DNA of 64,000 nucleotides from Tagaea sp965279565 (GTDB lineage: Bacteria; Pseudomonadota; Alphaproteobacteria; CACIAM-22H2): the NCBI GenBank assembly GCA_965279565.1, contig OZ257249.1, positions 3,720,001-3,784,000 on the forward strand, given 5' to 3'. Within the stretch, counting starts at the first letter, position 1. Each line of letters starts with the position of its first letter. Under the pieces are notes generated by a model. It did not search any database. It saw nothing but the letters and a program-made list of their open reading frames with translations, and was not told the origin of the DNA. Shown piece after piece: positions 41,802-50,699 of the stretch. The position numbers and the translations under genes were made by a program.

Positions 41802-43295
41802 ATGAGCACCGCGAAGCACGAGCCGCAGATCGTCGTCACACGCCTGGGACGCCTCAAAGGCACGATCGAGAACGGCGTCGAGGTCTACCGCGCGGTTCCT
41901 TACGCGGCACCGCCGGTGGGTGCACGCCGCTTCAAACCGCCTGCGCCACCGGCCGCCTGGTCGGGCGAACGCGACGCGACGGCACATGGCCCGGTCGCGC
42001 CGCAGAACCGCTCGCGCCTCGCGGTTCCGATGGGCGAGTTCACGCGCACGCAGAGCGAAGACTGCCTGACGCTGACCGTCTGGACGCCCGCCGCCGACGG
42101 CAAGAAGCGCCCGGTGCTGGTCTGGTATCACGGTGGCGCGTTCGTCAGCGGTGCCGGCTCGCTCGACTGGTACTCCGGCGCAAGCCTCGCCAGGCACGGC
42201 GATATCGTCGTCGTCGGCGTGAACTATCGTCTCGGCATCCTCGGCTTCATGCACAAGCCCGGCCTGTCGGCCACCAATCTCGGACTGCGCGACCAGATCG
42301 CCGCCCTCGAATTCGTCCACGCCAACGTCGCCGATTTCGGCGGCGATCCTGACGCGATCACGGTGGCGGGACAGTCGGCCGGCGGTCTGTCGGTGATGGC
42401 CCTGCTCGCCATCCCGCAGACGCGCAAGCTGTTCAAGCGCGCCATCATCCAGAGTTCGCCTTTCGGCCGGGATCTGAAGACGCCGGAAGACGCGGCGATC
42501 GTCGCCGCCAAGACCGAGGAGTTCCTCGGCATCCGCAGTGATGCGCAGTGGGGCGAGGTCAGCCCGACCGATATCCTGGCCGCGCAGGCCAAGACGATGA
42601 TGCATTACGCGCGCTTTGCCGACGTGACGCCGCCCTATTGGCCGGTCGCCGACCGCGAACTGTTCGGCGCGGACATGGCCGTTTCCGCACTCGCCGGTGC
42701 CGCGGACCGCGAAACGATTGTCGGCTACACGCGCGACGAGTCCACGGCTTTCTTCGCGAAGAACGAGCAGGTCCTGAAGGCCGACGACGCGGCCGTCGAG
42801 GGGCGGTTCCGCGACTTCTTCGGCGCCGACGCGCGTGCGGCAATGGCGGAATATGCCGCCCGCACGGGAGAGAACAGCGCCGTCGCGCTCCTCTCGGCCA
42901 TGGTCGGCGACGCTGCACTCGCGGCCAAGTCGCTGGATTTCTGCGACCGTCTGGCGACCGTCGGCAGTCCCGCATGGGTCTACCGCTTCGACTGGGCCGC
43001 CCCCGGCAACCCGTTCAAGGCGTGCCACTGCATCGAGATCCCGTTCATGTTCGACTCGCTGCCGCACTGGTCCGCTCCGATGCTCGAAGGCGGCGAGCCG
43101 ACAGGCATGAAGGCGCTTGCCGCGCAGATGCGCGATTCATGGATCGCGTTCGCGCGGACCGGAAATCCCAACGTCGCCGGCCTGCCCGACTGGCCGAGAT
43201 ACGAACAGTCCGCACGCAAGACGATGCTGTTCGACGCGCCGTCGCGTGTGGCCGACGACCCGGCCGGCCGCAAGCGCTGGCGCTACTGGCCATGA
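41802..43295 (+). CDS. Type B carboxylesterase
   Basis: 497 aa, ATG at 41802 (MSTAKHEPQ). Features in order: VYRAVPYAAPPVGARRF, SEDCLTLTVW, oxyanion HGGAF (110-114), nucleophile Ser192 in AGQSAGG, acid Glu near TRDEST, and His in FKACHCIEIPFMFDSL. All match cholinesterase-like type B esterases of bacteria. There is no signal peptide. Its stop overlaps the start of the importer ATPase (ATGA), so it is co-expressed with transport. It may release an acid from an imported ester or amide. Confidence 0.9.
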   Translation: MSTAKHEPQIVVTRLGRLKGTIENGVEVYRAVPYAAPPVGARRFKPPAPPAAWSGERDATAHGPVAPQNRSRLAVPMGEFTRTQSEDCLTLTVWTPAADGKKRPVLVWYHGGAFVSGAGSLDWYSGASLARHGDIVVVGVNYRLGILGFMHKPGLSATNLGLRDQIAALEFVHANVADFGGDPDAITVAGQSAGGLSVMALLAIPQTRKLFKRAIIQSSPFGRDLKTPEDAAIVAAKTEEFLGIRSDAQWGEVSPTDILAAQAKTMMHYARFADVTPPYWPVADRELFGADMAVSALAGAADRETIVGYTRDESTAFFAKNEQVLKADDAAVEGRFRDFFGADARAAMAEYAARTGENSAVALLSAMVGDAALAAKSLDFCDRLATVGSPAWVYRFDWAAPGNPFKACHCIEIPFMFDSLPHWSAPMLEGGEPTGMKALAAQMRDSWIAFARTGNPNVAGLPDWPRYEQSARKTMLFDAPSRVADDPAGRKRWRYWP

Positions 43296-44074
43296 ACGCG
43301 CCGGCGATCTCCTTCGAAGACGTCCGTCTTTCGCTCGGCGGGGACCGCATCTACGAGTCCGTCGGCTTCTCGGTGCGCGCGGGCGAGTTCGTCTGCCTGC
43401 TCGGCCCCTCGGGCTGCGGCAAGTCGACGTCGCTGCGGATAATCGGCGACCTGATCGCACCCGATTCCGGCAAGGTCAGCGTGCTGGGCCGCTCCCCGAA
43501 GGAATCCTGGTCCGATATCGCGTTCGTCTTCCAGTCGCCGCGCCTCGTCGCCTGGCGCACGGCGATCGCCAACGTCCTGCTGGGCGTCGAGCTGCGCTTC
43601 GGCAAGGCAGAGGCACGCCGGCGAACCGAGAAGGCGAAGGCGCTGCTCGCCATGGTCGGGCTTGCCGACAGTGCGGGAAAATACCCGCTGATGCTGTCGG
43701 GCGGCGAACGCCAGCGCGTGTCGATCGCGCGTGCACTCGCCGTCGATCCGACGATCGTCCTGATGGACGAGCCATTCTCGGCACTCGATCCCAACACGCG
43801 CCGGCGCCTGCGCGGCGAGATCGAACGCATCTGGCAGGAAACCGGCAAGACGGTCCTGTTCGTCACGCACGACATCGACGAGGCGCTGACGCTGGCCGAC
43901 CGCATCGTCCTGCTGTCGAACAAGCCGACCCGCGTGCTGGAGATCGTCGACGTGCCGGCCGCGCGGCCGCGCGCGCTCAAGACCGATCCCGCCCTGATCG
44001 CCCTCCACGAACGCCTCAACGCCCTTTTCCGATCGCTCGAACCCGACGCCCAAACCGAGGACCCCCAGCCATGA
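43292..44074 (+). CDS. ABC transporter ATPase, nitrate/sulfonate/taurine type
   Basis: 260 aa, ATG at 43292. Walker A GPSGCGKST near residue 37, Q-loop FVFQSPRLVAWRT (typical of the SsuB/TauB branch), signature MLSGGERQRVSIARAL, Walker B IVLMDEPFSALDP and switch His in LFVTHDIDEAL. No TOBE domain is present. It energises the two permeases encoded at 45084 and 45857, and its stop overlaps the binding-protein start by 4 bases. Confidence 0.94.
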   Translation: MNAPAISFEDVRLSLGGDRIYESVGFSVRAGEFVCLLGPSGCGKSTSLRIIGDLIAPDSGKVSVLGRSPKESWSDIAFVFQSPRLVAWRTAIANVLLGVELRFGKAEARRRTEKAKALLAMVGLADSAGKYPLMLSGGERQRVSIARALAVDPTIVLMDEPFSALDPNTRRRLRGEIERIWQETGKTVLFVTHDIDEALTLADRIVLLSNKPTRVLEIVDVPAARPRALKTDPALIALHERLNALFRSLEPDAQTEDPQP

Positions 44075-45078
44075 CCCAGATCCATCCGAACCGCCGCGCG
44101 ATCCTCGCCGGCGCTGCCGCGAGCGCATCGCTGCTTGCTGCACCTTCCGCCCTGCGTGCGCAGGCAAAGCCGAAGGTGACGTACGCGTATTTGCTCGACC
44201 CGGCCTACGACGCCGTCGTCTGGGCGATCAAGAACGGCAAGGTGCGGTCGGACTCGATCGACGTCGAGGCAACGGGGATGAATATCCCGACGCTGCTGCA
44301 GGTGACGGCCACGCGCCAGTACGACGTGGTCATGACCGCCGTCGTCGGCGTGCCGGCTGCCATCGCGCGCGGTCTCGACCTGCGGATCCTCTCGGCGGCG
44401 CTCTATACGTCGCCGGCCGGCGAAGGCGGCGGCGTGTGGGTCAACAAGGGCAGCACGCTGCGCGATCCGCGCGAGCTCAAGGGCAAGACGCTGGGTTCGT
44501 ACGGCCTGCGCGCGACCGGCTACATGTTCGTGCGCGAGGCGCTTGCCAAGAAATTCGGCCTCAACATGGCGCTCGAAGGCGGCGACGTCCGTCAGGTGGA
44601 GATCGCGGCCCCGAACCTGCCCGCCGCCCTCTCGACCAACAGGGTCGAGGCGGCGACGCTGATCCACTCGCAGGCCTATCGCGCGCTCGACACCGGCGAG
44701 TACGTCAATATCTGCGAGTCCGCCGCGATCAACAACGAGATCCACGGGCGCCTCGTCTCGGCCGTGAATGTCAGCTACGCCGACCGACTTGGCGAGCGTG
44801 CGGCGCATTTCCGCGAGTTCAACCGCCTGCTTAAAGCGTCGGTCACTTACGCGCTCGCCAACCGCGACGAAGTGTTCGGCGATGTCGCGAAGCAGGCCAA
44901 TATCGACCGCAAGTTCTTCGACTGGTGGTTCGACCGCACGACGGACGTTCCCGCGCTCTTCGCCGCCGAGCATGCCGCTGCCGTGACCAAGGCGTGGAAC
45001 ATCGGTCTCGGTTTCGGGATGATCCCGAACGTGCCGGCTGTCGAAGCGTTGACATGGGACCAGACGATCCGGGCCTGA
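44071..45078 (+). CDS. Solute-binding protein, NMT1/SsuA type
   Basis: 335 aa, ATG at 44071 overlapping the ATPase stop. Twin-arginine-like leader (NRRAILAGAAASASLLAAPSA, cleavage near LRAQ). The mature part runs VTYAYLLDPAYDAVVWAIKNG, QYDVVMTAVVGVPAAIARGLDL and LKGKTLGSYGLR, the pattern of the NMT1/THI5-like binding proteins used for sulfonates, nitrate, pyrimidines and aromatic acids. In this operon an aromatic or heterocyclic substrate is plausible. It is separated by only 5 bp from the next permease. Confidence 0.88.
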   Translation: MTQIHPNRRAILAGAAASASLLAAPSALRAQAKPKVTYAYLLDPAYDAVVWAIKNGKVRSDSIDVEATGMNIPTLLQVTATRQYDVVMTAVVGVPAAIARGLDLRILSAALYTSPAGEGGGVWVNKGSTLRDPRELKGKTLGSYGLRATGYMFVREALAKKFGLNMALEGGDVRQVEIAAPNLPAALSTNRVEAATLIHSQAYRALDTGEYVNICESAAINNEIHGRLVSAVNVSYADRLGERAAHFREFNRLLKASVTYALANRDEVFGDVAKQANIDRKFFDWWFDRTTDVPALFAAEHAAAVTKAWNIGLGFGMIPNVPAVEALTWDQTIRA

Positions 45079-45083
45079 CGGGC

Positions 45084-45860
45084 ATGCGGGCGGATTCCAA
45101 CACAGTAAAGGCGGCGGCGGCGGCACTGTTCCTGGCGCTGCTCGGCGGTGCGTGGCTCGCCGCCTCCGCCCGCCTGCCGCCCTACATGCTGCCGCCGCCC
45201 GACCGTGTCCTGCAGGCGGCGGGACGTTTCTTCACGTCGCAACGCCAGCTTGGCCACCTTTCGGCGACGCTCTTCAATGTCGGCACGTCCATCGGGGTCG
45301 CGTTCGCGCTGGGATGCGTGCTCGCCGTGCTCGCGCACTATCTGAAGGCCGCAACGCCAACGATCCATGGCCGGTTGAGCCCGTTCCTCAATGCCTTTCC
45401 GGGTGTCGGCTGGACCCTGCTGGCGGTGATCTGGTTCGGCGTCTCGACGGCATCGGTGATCTTCTCGATCACGGTCGTTCTGCTCCCCTTCGCGCTGGTG
45501 AACCTGCGCGAAGGGCTTGCCGCCCTCGACCGCGAGATCGAAGAGATGGCGCGAAGCTTCGGGCGCGACGGAACCCGGCTGTTCGTCGCCGTGGTGCTGC
45601 CCGCCCTCGCGCCGTTCGCGGCCGCGACGCTGCGCATCATGTTCGGCGTGGCGTGGAAAGTGACGCTGACGGCCGAACTGTTCGGCGGCAGCGAAGGGCT
45701 CGGATACCTGATCAACATCGCCCGCCAGGAGTACGACACCGAGACGATCTTCACGGTCGTGCTGACCATCGTCGTGGCCGTCTATCTCGCCGACCGCTTC
45801 CTGTTTGCACCGATGGAGCGCGCGACGGCGCGCCAGTTCGGGCTGGAGAAGCACCGGTGA
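45084..45860 (+). CDS. ABC transporter permease, SsuC/TauC type
   Basis: 258 aa, ATG at 45084. Five to six membrane spans; EAA-type loop EMARSFGRDGTRLF with VVLPALAPF; WKVTLTAELFGGSEGLGYLI is the family's ATPase-proximal signature. The next permease starts with a GTG overlapping its stop (GTGA). Having two different permeases rather than a homodimer is unusual for this class. Confidence 0.92.
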   Translation: MRADSNTVKAAAAALFLALLGGAWLAASARLPPYMLPPPDRVLQAAGRFFTSQRQLGHLSATLFNVGTSIGVAFALGCVLAVLAHYLKAATPTIHGRLSPFLNAFPGVGWTLLAVIWFGVSTASVIFSITVVLLPFALVNLREGLAALDREIEEMARSFGRDGTRLFVAVVLPALAPFAAATLRIMFGVAWKVTLTAELFGGSEGLGYLINIARQEYDTETIFTVVLTIVVAVYLADRFLFAPMERATARQFGLEKHR

Positions 45861-46615
45861 TCGCAGCCAAGCACCCGTGGCCCGTCTGGTTCGCAAACGG
45901 TGCCGTGGCGCTCGCCATCGGCATCTGGGCGCTTGGCGCAGGCTCGCTGCCCGAGTTCGTCCTGCCCGGCCCGCTCGCCGTGGGCAAGCGTCTGATCGCG
46001 CTGTTCGTCGAGCCGACCTTCCTGTCCCACACGCTCGCCTCGGTCCTGCGCGTGCTGCTTTCGGTGAGCCTCGCGCTCGTGATCGGCGGCGGGCTCGCCC
46101 TGCTCAACCGCGCGGTCCCCGCCTTCGACTGGGTCGTGCGTGGCCTGATCCAACCCTTCTTCAGCTCGTTCCCGTCGATCGGCTGGGCGATCCTTGCCGC
46201 GGTCTGGTTCCAGCCCGGGCATTTCGCCGTCGTCTTCGTGCAGGTCGCGATCCTGATCCCCTTCTGCCTCATCAACATCGCCGAGGGCCTGCGCCAGATC
46301 GACCGGGAAACCGTCGAGATGGCGAACAGCTTCACACGGCGCAAGTCGCGGATCGTGTTCTGGGTGATGGCGCCGCTGCTGCTTCCCTACGTGCTGGGGG
46401 CGCTGCGCATCGCCTACGGCATCGCCTGGAAGATCGCGCTCGTGGCGGAGCTTCTGGGAGCGACTTCCGGGCTCGGGTTCCTGATGCTCCAGTCGCAGGG
46501 CTCAGCGGACATGCCGACCGTCATGGCGGCCTGTGCGGCCGTCGTCCTGCTTTTCGTCGCCGGCGAGAAGCTGATCCTCGACCCGATCGCGCGGCGCTTC
46601 GCCGTGCGAGGATAG
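45857..46615 (+). CDS. ABC transporter permease, SsuC/TauC type (second)
   Basis: 252 aa from the GTG at 45857, coupled to the previous stop. Membrane spans begin near residue 10. EAA-type loop EMANSFTRRKSRIVF with VMAPLLLPY; WKIALVAELLGATSGLGFLM signature. It is a diverged relative of the preceding permease and probably forms a heterodimer with it. It ends the operon that began at 38025; 174 bp separate it from the TRAP operon. Confidence 0.9.
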   Translation: MIAAKHPWPVWFANGAVALAIGIWALGAGSLPEFVLPGPLAVGKRLIALFVEPTFLSHTLASVLRVLLSVSLALVIGGGLALLNRAVPAFDWVVRGLIQPFFSSFPSIGWAILAAVWFQPGHFAVVFVQVAILIPFCLINIAEGLRQIDRETVEMANSFTRRKSRIVFWVMAPLLLPYVLGALRIAYGIAWKIALVAELLGATSGLGFLMLQSQGSADMPTVMAACAAVVLLFVAGEKLILDPIARRFAVRG

Positions 46616-46655
46616 GCCCACCTGCCCTGGAATCCCGTCGAATCAATAATTTCCG

Positions 46656-46678
46656 AATGTACGGACAACCATATTTTT
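46656..46678. promoter_or_regulatory. Operator-like site upstream of the fused TRAP operon
   Basis: Begins AATGTACGGA and ends TATTTTT. It matches the site at 54384-54406 at 18 of 23 positions, and all five differences are transitions. A TTGACT -35-like hexamer starts 2 bases after it (46680-46685). It probably places the TRAP operon under the GntR/UTRA regulator encoded at 54422. Confidence 0.6.
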
Positions 46679-46789
46679 ATTGACTCGGCTTTGCCGCCCG
46701 CTTGAGGATTGCGATAGTGGGATCGGGAACACCCGGACATCCCGGAACGGCCGACAGGACACGCAATCCGACATGGTGACGGCATCCAG

Positions 46790-48664
46790 ATGACGCACGC
46801 AGCCGGCAACGCGCTGCCCGCCACGTCCGCCCACCCGGTTGCCCGCCGGGTGCTCGATGCGCTTGACCGCCTGCTCACCGCCCTCGCGGTCTTCTGCCTC
46901 GTCACGATCTCGCTCCTGACCATCGCCGGGGTCACGTCGCGCTACGTCTTCGCTTCATCGCTGACCTGGACGGGCGAAGCGGCGCAATGGCTATTCATCT
47001 ATCTCATCTTCCTCGGTATTCCGCTTGCCCACCGCGAGCGCATGCATCTGTCGATCGGGGCGATCGACCAGATGCTCCCCGACGGCCTCAAGAAGATTCA
47101 CCAGATCCTGATCGACGGCATCGTCACCTACACGACGATCGCGATGCTGTTCGGCGCGCGCGAGATCATCGACATGATTGGCGGCACCAGCGCCGCACTG
47201 GCACTGCCGGGCTGGCTGCAATATGCCGGGATCCCGGCCAGCTGCCTGTTCGGGCTGGTCTATCTGGTCCTTCGCGATCTCGACCGCGCGCGCGATCGCT
47301 GGCTCGGCTTCGTCGGCGCGCTGGCAGGCGCCGGCTTCTACGCGGCATTCAATGGCCTGCACCTGCTTTCGATCCCGCAGGGCGATCCCGCCGTCATCAT
47401 GACCGCCACGTTCGTCGTCGCCATGCTGCTCGGCGTGCCCGTCGCCTTCTCGATGCTGCTTGCGGTATTCACGGTCGATCTTTCCGCCGGTGTCCTTCCG
47501 GCACCCGCGATCGTGCAGAACATCGTGCGCGGATCGGGCCAATTCATCCTGTTGGCGATCCCGCTGTTCCTGCTGGCGGGCTCGCTGATGAATATCGGCG
47601 GCCTGACGCAACGCCTCATCGATTTCGCGGCAACGCTGGCACGCCACTTCCGCGGCGGTATCGCGCAGGTCACCATCATCTCGGCGACGCTCTATTCGGG
47701 CGTTTCGGGCAGTTCCAACGCGAATGCGGCCCTCAACGCGCGCATGCTCTATCCCGCGATGGTTGCCGGCGGCTATCGCACCACCTTCTCGGCCGCCGTC
47801 TGCGCGGCCGCGGCCGTCATCGACAACATCATCCCGCCGTCGGTGGCGATGCTGATCGTCTCGGCCGCGACCGGCATCTCGGTCGGCCAGATGTTCGTTG
47901 CCGGCATCGTTCCGGGCCTGCTCTATGCCGGCGCGTTGATGCTCACGGTCTGGATCGTCGCGCGGCGCCACGGCTACAAGGCGTCGGGCTCGCGCGCGGG
48001 CTGGGCCGAGCGCATGCGCGCGGGCCGCGCGGCCGTGCCGGTGCTGTTCCTCGCGATATTCATCATCGCCGCCCTTCGCTTCGGCATCGCGACGCCGACA
48101 GAGGTGGGCGCCATCGCGGTGGCCTACGCCTTCGTCCTCGGCGTGTTCGTCTTCCGCGCCTACAGCCTGCGCGAGCTGTGGAACGTGCTTTCGCAGACCG
48201 CGATCGATTCCGCGCTGATCGGCCTCCTGATCGGCGCGGCTGTCCCCTTCGGTTTCGTGCTGACAACCGAACGCGTGCCCGAGCAGGTGCTGGAATTCGC
48301 GCGCTCCGCCCTCGTGTCGGAATGGTCGATCCTGCTGTTCGTCAACGGCGTGATGCTCGTGGCGGGCATGTTCCTCGACATCGGCGCGGCGATGCTGATC
48401 CTGGCGCCGCTTTTCTATCCGCTCGCGACGTCGGTCGGCATCGACGGCGTGCATTTCGGGCTCATGGTGATCTGCAACCTGATGCTCGGCGGCCTCACGC
48501 CGCCGGTCGGCATCCTCGTCTACATCGCCGCCACCGTGACCAAGCAGCCGGCCATGCCGGTCTTCGGCGCGGTCCTGCCGTTCTTTGCTGCCCTCGTGGC
48601 GGCCCTCGGCCTCATCGTTTTCATCCCCGGCATTTCGCTGGGACTGCTCTGGATCATGGAATGA
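46790..48664 (+). CDS. TRAP transporter fused membrane subunit, DctQM type
   Basis: 624 aa, ATG at 46790. The first ~190 residues form a DctQ-like part (VTSRYVFASSLTWTGEAAQW, IFLGIPLAHRERMHLSIG). The rest, from about 200, is a DctM part (FLLAGSLMNIGGLTQRLI, SGVSGSSNANAALNARML, IIPPSVAMLIVS). Fusion of the two subunits is a known variant. It imports an organic acid with the DctP protein encoded 23 bp downstream. The start codon lies in an ATGA overlap with a possible 6-codon leader ORF. Confidence 0.94.
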   Translation: MTHAAGNALPATSAHPVARRVLDALDRLLTALAVFCLVTISLLTIAGVTSRYVFASSLTWTGEAAQWLFIYLIFLGIPLAHRERMHLSIGAIDQMLPDGLKKIHQILIDGIVTYTTIAMLFGAREIIDMIGGTSAALALPGWLQYAGIPASCLFGLVYLVLRDLDRARDRWLGFVGALAGAGFYAAFNGLHLLSIPQGDPAVIMTATFVVAMLLGVPVAFSMLLAVFTVDLSAGVLPAPAIVQNIVRGSGQFILLAIPLFLLAGSLMNIGGLTQRLIDFAATLARHFRGGIAQVTIISATLYSGVSGSSNANAALNARMLYPAMVAGGYRTTFSAAVCAAAAVIDNIIPPSVAMLIVSAATGISVGQMFVAGIVPGLLYAGALMLTVWIVARRHGYKASGSRAGWAERMRAGRAAVPVLFLAIFIIAALRFGIATPTEVGAIAVAYAFVLGVFVFRAYSLRELWNVLSQTAIDSALIGLLIGAAVPFGFVLTTERVPEQVLEFARSALVSEWSILLFVNGVMLVAGMFLDIGAAMLILAPLFYPLATSVGIDGVHFGLMVICNLMLGGLTPPVGILVYIAATVTKQPAMPVFGAVLPFFAALVAALGLIVFIPGISLGLLWIME

Positions 48665-48687
48665 ACCTTCAACCCGGGAGACGTGGA

Positions 48688-49680
48688 ATGACCGCAACGA
48701 GGAAATTCACCGGACTGGCGCTTCTCGCCGCGTTCGGAATGCTCGCGGCGACGGCCGGCGACGCCGACGCGCAGAACCGCGTGCAGGGCCGCATCGCCGT
48801 CGTGCAGCCCGAAACGGCGCCCAACGCGATGATGTGGCACCGCTATCGCGACCTCGCGCGCGAACGCACGGGCGGTGCCGTCGAACTGCAGGTCTTCGCG
48901 GGCGGCCAGCTCGGCGGCGAGAAGGAGATGGCCGAAGGCATGCGTCTGGGTTCCATCCAGGGCGCGGACATCACGCTTGCAGCGCTGTCGTCGTGGGTGC
49001 CGGAAGGTCAGATCTTCGACCTTCCTTTCATCTTCCGCGACGTGGGACATGTCGAGCGCGTCGTCAACGGCCCGATCGGCGACCGGTACAAGGCGTTCTA
49101 CCGCGCGCAGAACTTCGAGGTTCCGGCCTTCTTCACGTACGGTGCGCGCCATCTCATCAGCCGGCAGCCGGTGCTGACGGTCGCCGAGGTGCGGGGCAAG
49201 CAGATGCGCGTCATCCAGAGCCCGCTGCACATCAACATCTGGCGGACGCTCGGCGCCAACCCGTCGCCGATCCCGATCACCGAGACGTACAACGCGCTCT
49301 CGACCGGCGTCGTCGACATGATGGACATCACGAAGGGCGTCTACGAGTCGCTCAAGCTTTTCGAAGCGGCTCCGAACCTGACCGAGACCGGCCATATCTG
49401 GGCCGTCGGCGCGATCTCGTTCTCGCGCCAGTTCTGGACGCGCCTGTCGCCCGAGCAGCAGCGCATCATGACGGCGACCGGCGTGGAGATGGCGAGCTAC
49501 ATCAACAAGCTCCACATGGACCTCGAGGCGCAGGCCATGGTCCGCGTGGGCCAGCGCGGCGCCAAGGAGCACAAGATCGACCAGGCCCCGTGGCGCACGG
49601 CCCTGCAACCCGTCCTGCAGGCAGAGGCCGCCAAGTTCGGCGGCATGGATAAGGTCATGGAGATCGTCAACGCGCCCTGA
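48688..49680 (+). CDS. TRAP transporter solute-binding protein, DctP type
   Basis: 330 aa from the ATG at 48688, which has CGGGAGACG upstream and is followed directly by the signal peptide (LALLAAFGMLAAT, cleavage near ADAQ). An in-frame ATG at 48661 is less likely. QLGGEKEMAEGMRLGSIQ, FDLPFIFRDVGH and VRGKQMRVIQ (conserved Arg) are DctP features, as is ALSTGVVDMMDITKGVYE. It provides ligand to the DctQM protein. A GC-rich hairpin follows. Confidence 0.93.
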   Translation: MTATRKFTGLALLAAFGMLAATAGDADAQNRVQGRIAVVQPETAPNAMMWHRYRDLARERTGGAVELQVFAGGQLGGEKEMAEGMRLGSIQGADITLAALSSWVPEGQIFDLPFIFRDVGHVERVVNGPIGDRYKAFYRAQNFEVPAFFTYGARHLISRQPVLTVAEVRGKQMRVIQSPLHINIWRTLGANPSPIPITETYNALSTGVVDMMDITKGVYESLKLFEAAPNLTETGHIWAVGAISFSRQFWTRLSPEQQRIMTATGVEMASYINKLHMDLEAQAMVRVGQRGAKEHKIDQAPWRTALQPVLQAEAAKFGGMDKVMEIVNAP

Positions 49681-49692
49681 CGACGAACCGGC

Positions 49693-49725
49693 GGGCCGGC
49701 CCTTGGCAATCGCCGGGGCCGGCCC
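49693..49725 (+). terminator. Stem-loop after DctP gene
   Basis: GGGCCGGC (49693-49700) pairs with GCCGGCCC (49718-49725) around a 17-base loop that can itself fold. It lies between the DctP stop and the ferritin-like gene start at 49768, in the position seen after most binding-protein genes of this window. Confidence 0.55.
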
Positions 49726-49767
49726 TATCGTCCTTCGAATACCCGAATTTCCGAAAGGATCCGCGCC

Positions 49768-50694
49768 ATGGAAGCCTCGATGCTCGAGGAAGTCGCCCAG
49801 AATCCGAACCCGTATCCGATCGTGGCGGAACTCGCCTATCCGGATATCTGGAAGCTGTGCGAACAGGCGCGCGATCTGGCATGGGATCCGGCGAAGCTCG
49901 ATTTCTCGGACCTGCGTTCGGCGGACATCCCGCAGGAAGTGCGTCTGGCCGGTGCCGAGTGGTGGTCGCTGCGCGCGTGGATGGAACACGGCGCCACGCC
50001 CTACGGCGCCGAGCGCCTGCGCGACGCGATCTTCGGCCATCAGCCTTTCGAGGTGAAGCAGCACGTCGTCAACTTCATCCAGGAGGAACTGCGCCACCAC
50101 GAGGCCAGCTTCCGCATCGCCGACGCGCTCGCCAAGTACCAGCCGGTCCCGCAGTCCGACTATTTCAAGAAAATCATCCCGAAGTTCCACGACGAGAAGG
50201 AAGAACGGCAGATGTCGTTCTTCGCCGGCATGGCGGTCAACACGCTGTTCGAGCAGCTTTCGGGCGAACTGCTCCAGGCGCGCTACGAGAACGCCCGCTT
50301 CAAGTCGATCCGCGAGGCATGCAGCCTGATCCTGCGCGACGAGGCGCGCCACATCCAGTTCGGCCGCATCGTCATGCGCCGCTTCTTCGACCAGATTTCG
50401 GAGCAGGACAAGGAGATGCTCGGCAAGAAGTTCGCGAAGAAGCTGCGCGGCTCGCTGCTCAACGGCGTCTATGCCGTCGTCAACCTGCCGGAGGACGAGC
50501 GCAAGCGCTCGGCGCGCGCAAGGGCGCTCGCGGCGGAATATGGCCTCGGCGCCACGCATCCCGATCACGAGGTCGCGATCATCGCCGAGGGTCTGGCGAA
50601 GATCCGCGCCGACGTCGCCCCGTGGAACGTGCCGATCCCGCCGATCCCCGAGGTCGAAGGGCCGACGAGCGGTCCCGCCCGCCGGGCGGCGTGA
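49768..50694 (+). CDS. Ferritin-like di-iron protein (putative oxygenase)
   Basis: 308 aa, ATG at 49768. A mostly helical protein with two carboxylate-histidine motifs: EELRHHE (106-112) and DEARHIQFG (191-199), plus Glu162 (LFEQLSGE) and Glu64 as possible ligands. This arrangement, E..HH and DE.RH on neighbouring helices, is that of ferritin-like di-iron enzymes such as the AurF and ribonucleotide-reductase R2-like groups. It may oxidise the compound brought in by the TRAP system. It is encoded in line with TRAP and Bug-type binding-protein genes. No close functional match comes to mind. Confidence 0.7.
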   Translation: MEASMLEEVAQNPNPYPIVAELAYPDIWKLCEQARDLAWDPAKLDFSDLRSADIPQEVRLAGAEWWSLRAWMEHGATPYGAERLRDAIFGHQPFEVKQHVVNFIQEELRHHEASFRIADALAKYQPVPQSDYFKKIIPKFHDEKEERQMSFFAGMAVNTLFEQLSGELLQARYENARFKSIREACSLILRDEARHIQFGRIVMRRFFDQISEQDKEMLGKKFAKKLRGSLLNGVYAVVNLPEDERKRSARARALAAEYGLGATHPDHEVAIIAEGLAKIRADVAPWNVPIPPIPEVEGPTSGPARRAA

Positions 50695-50699
50695 CCAGG

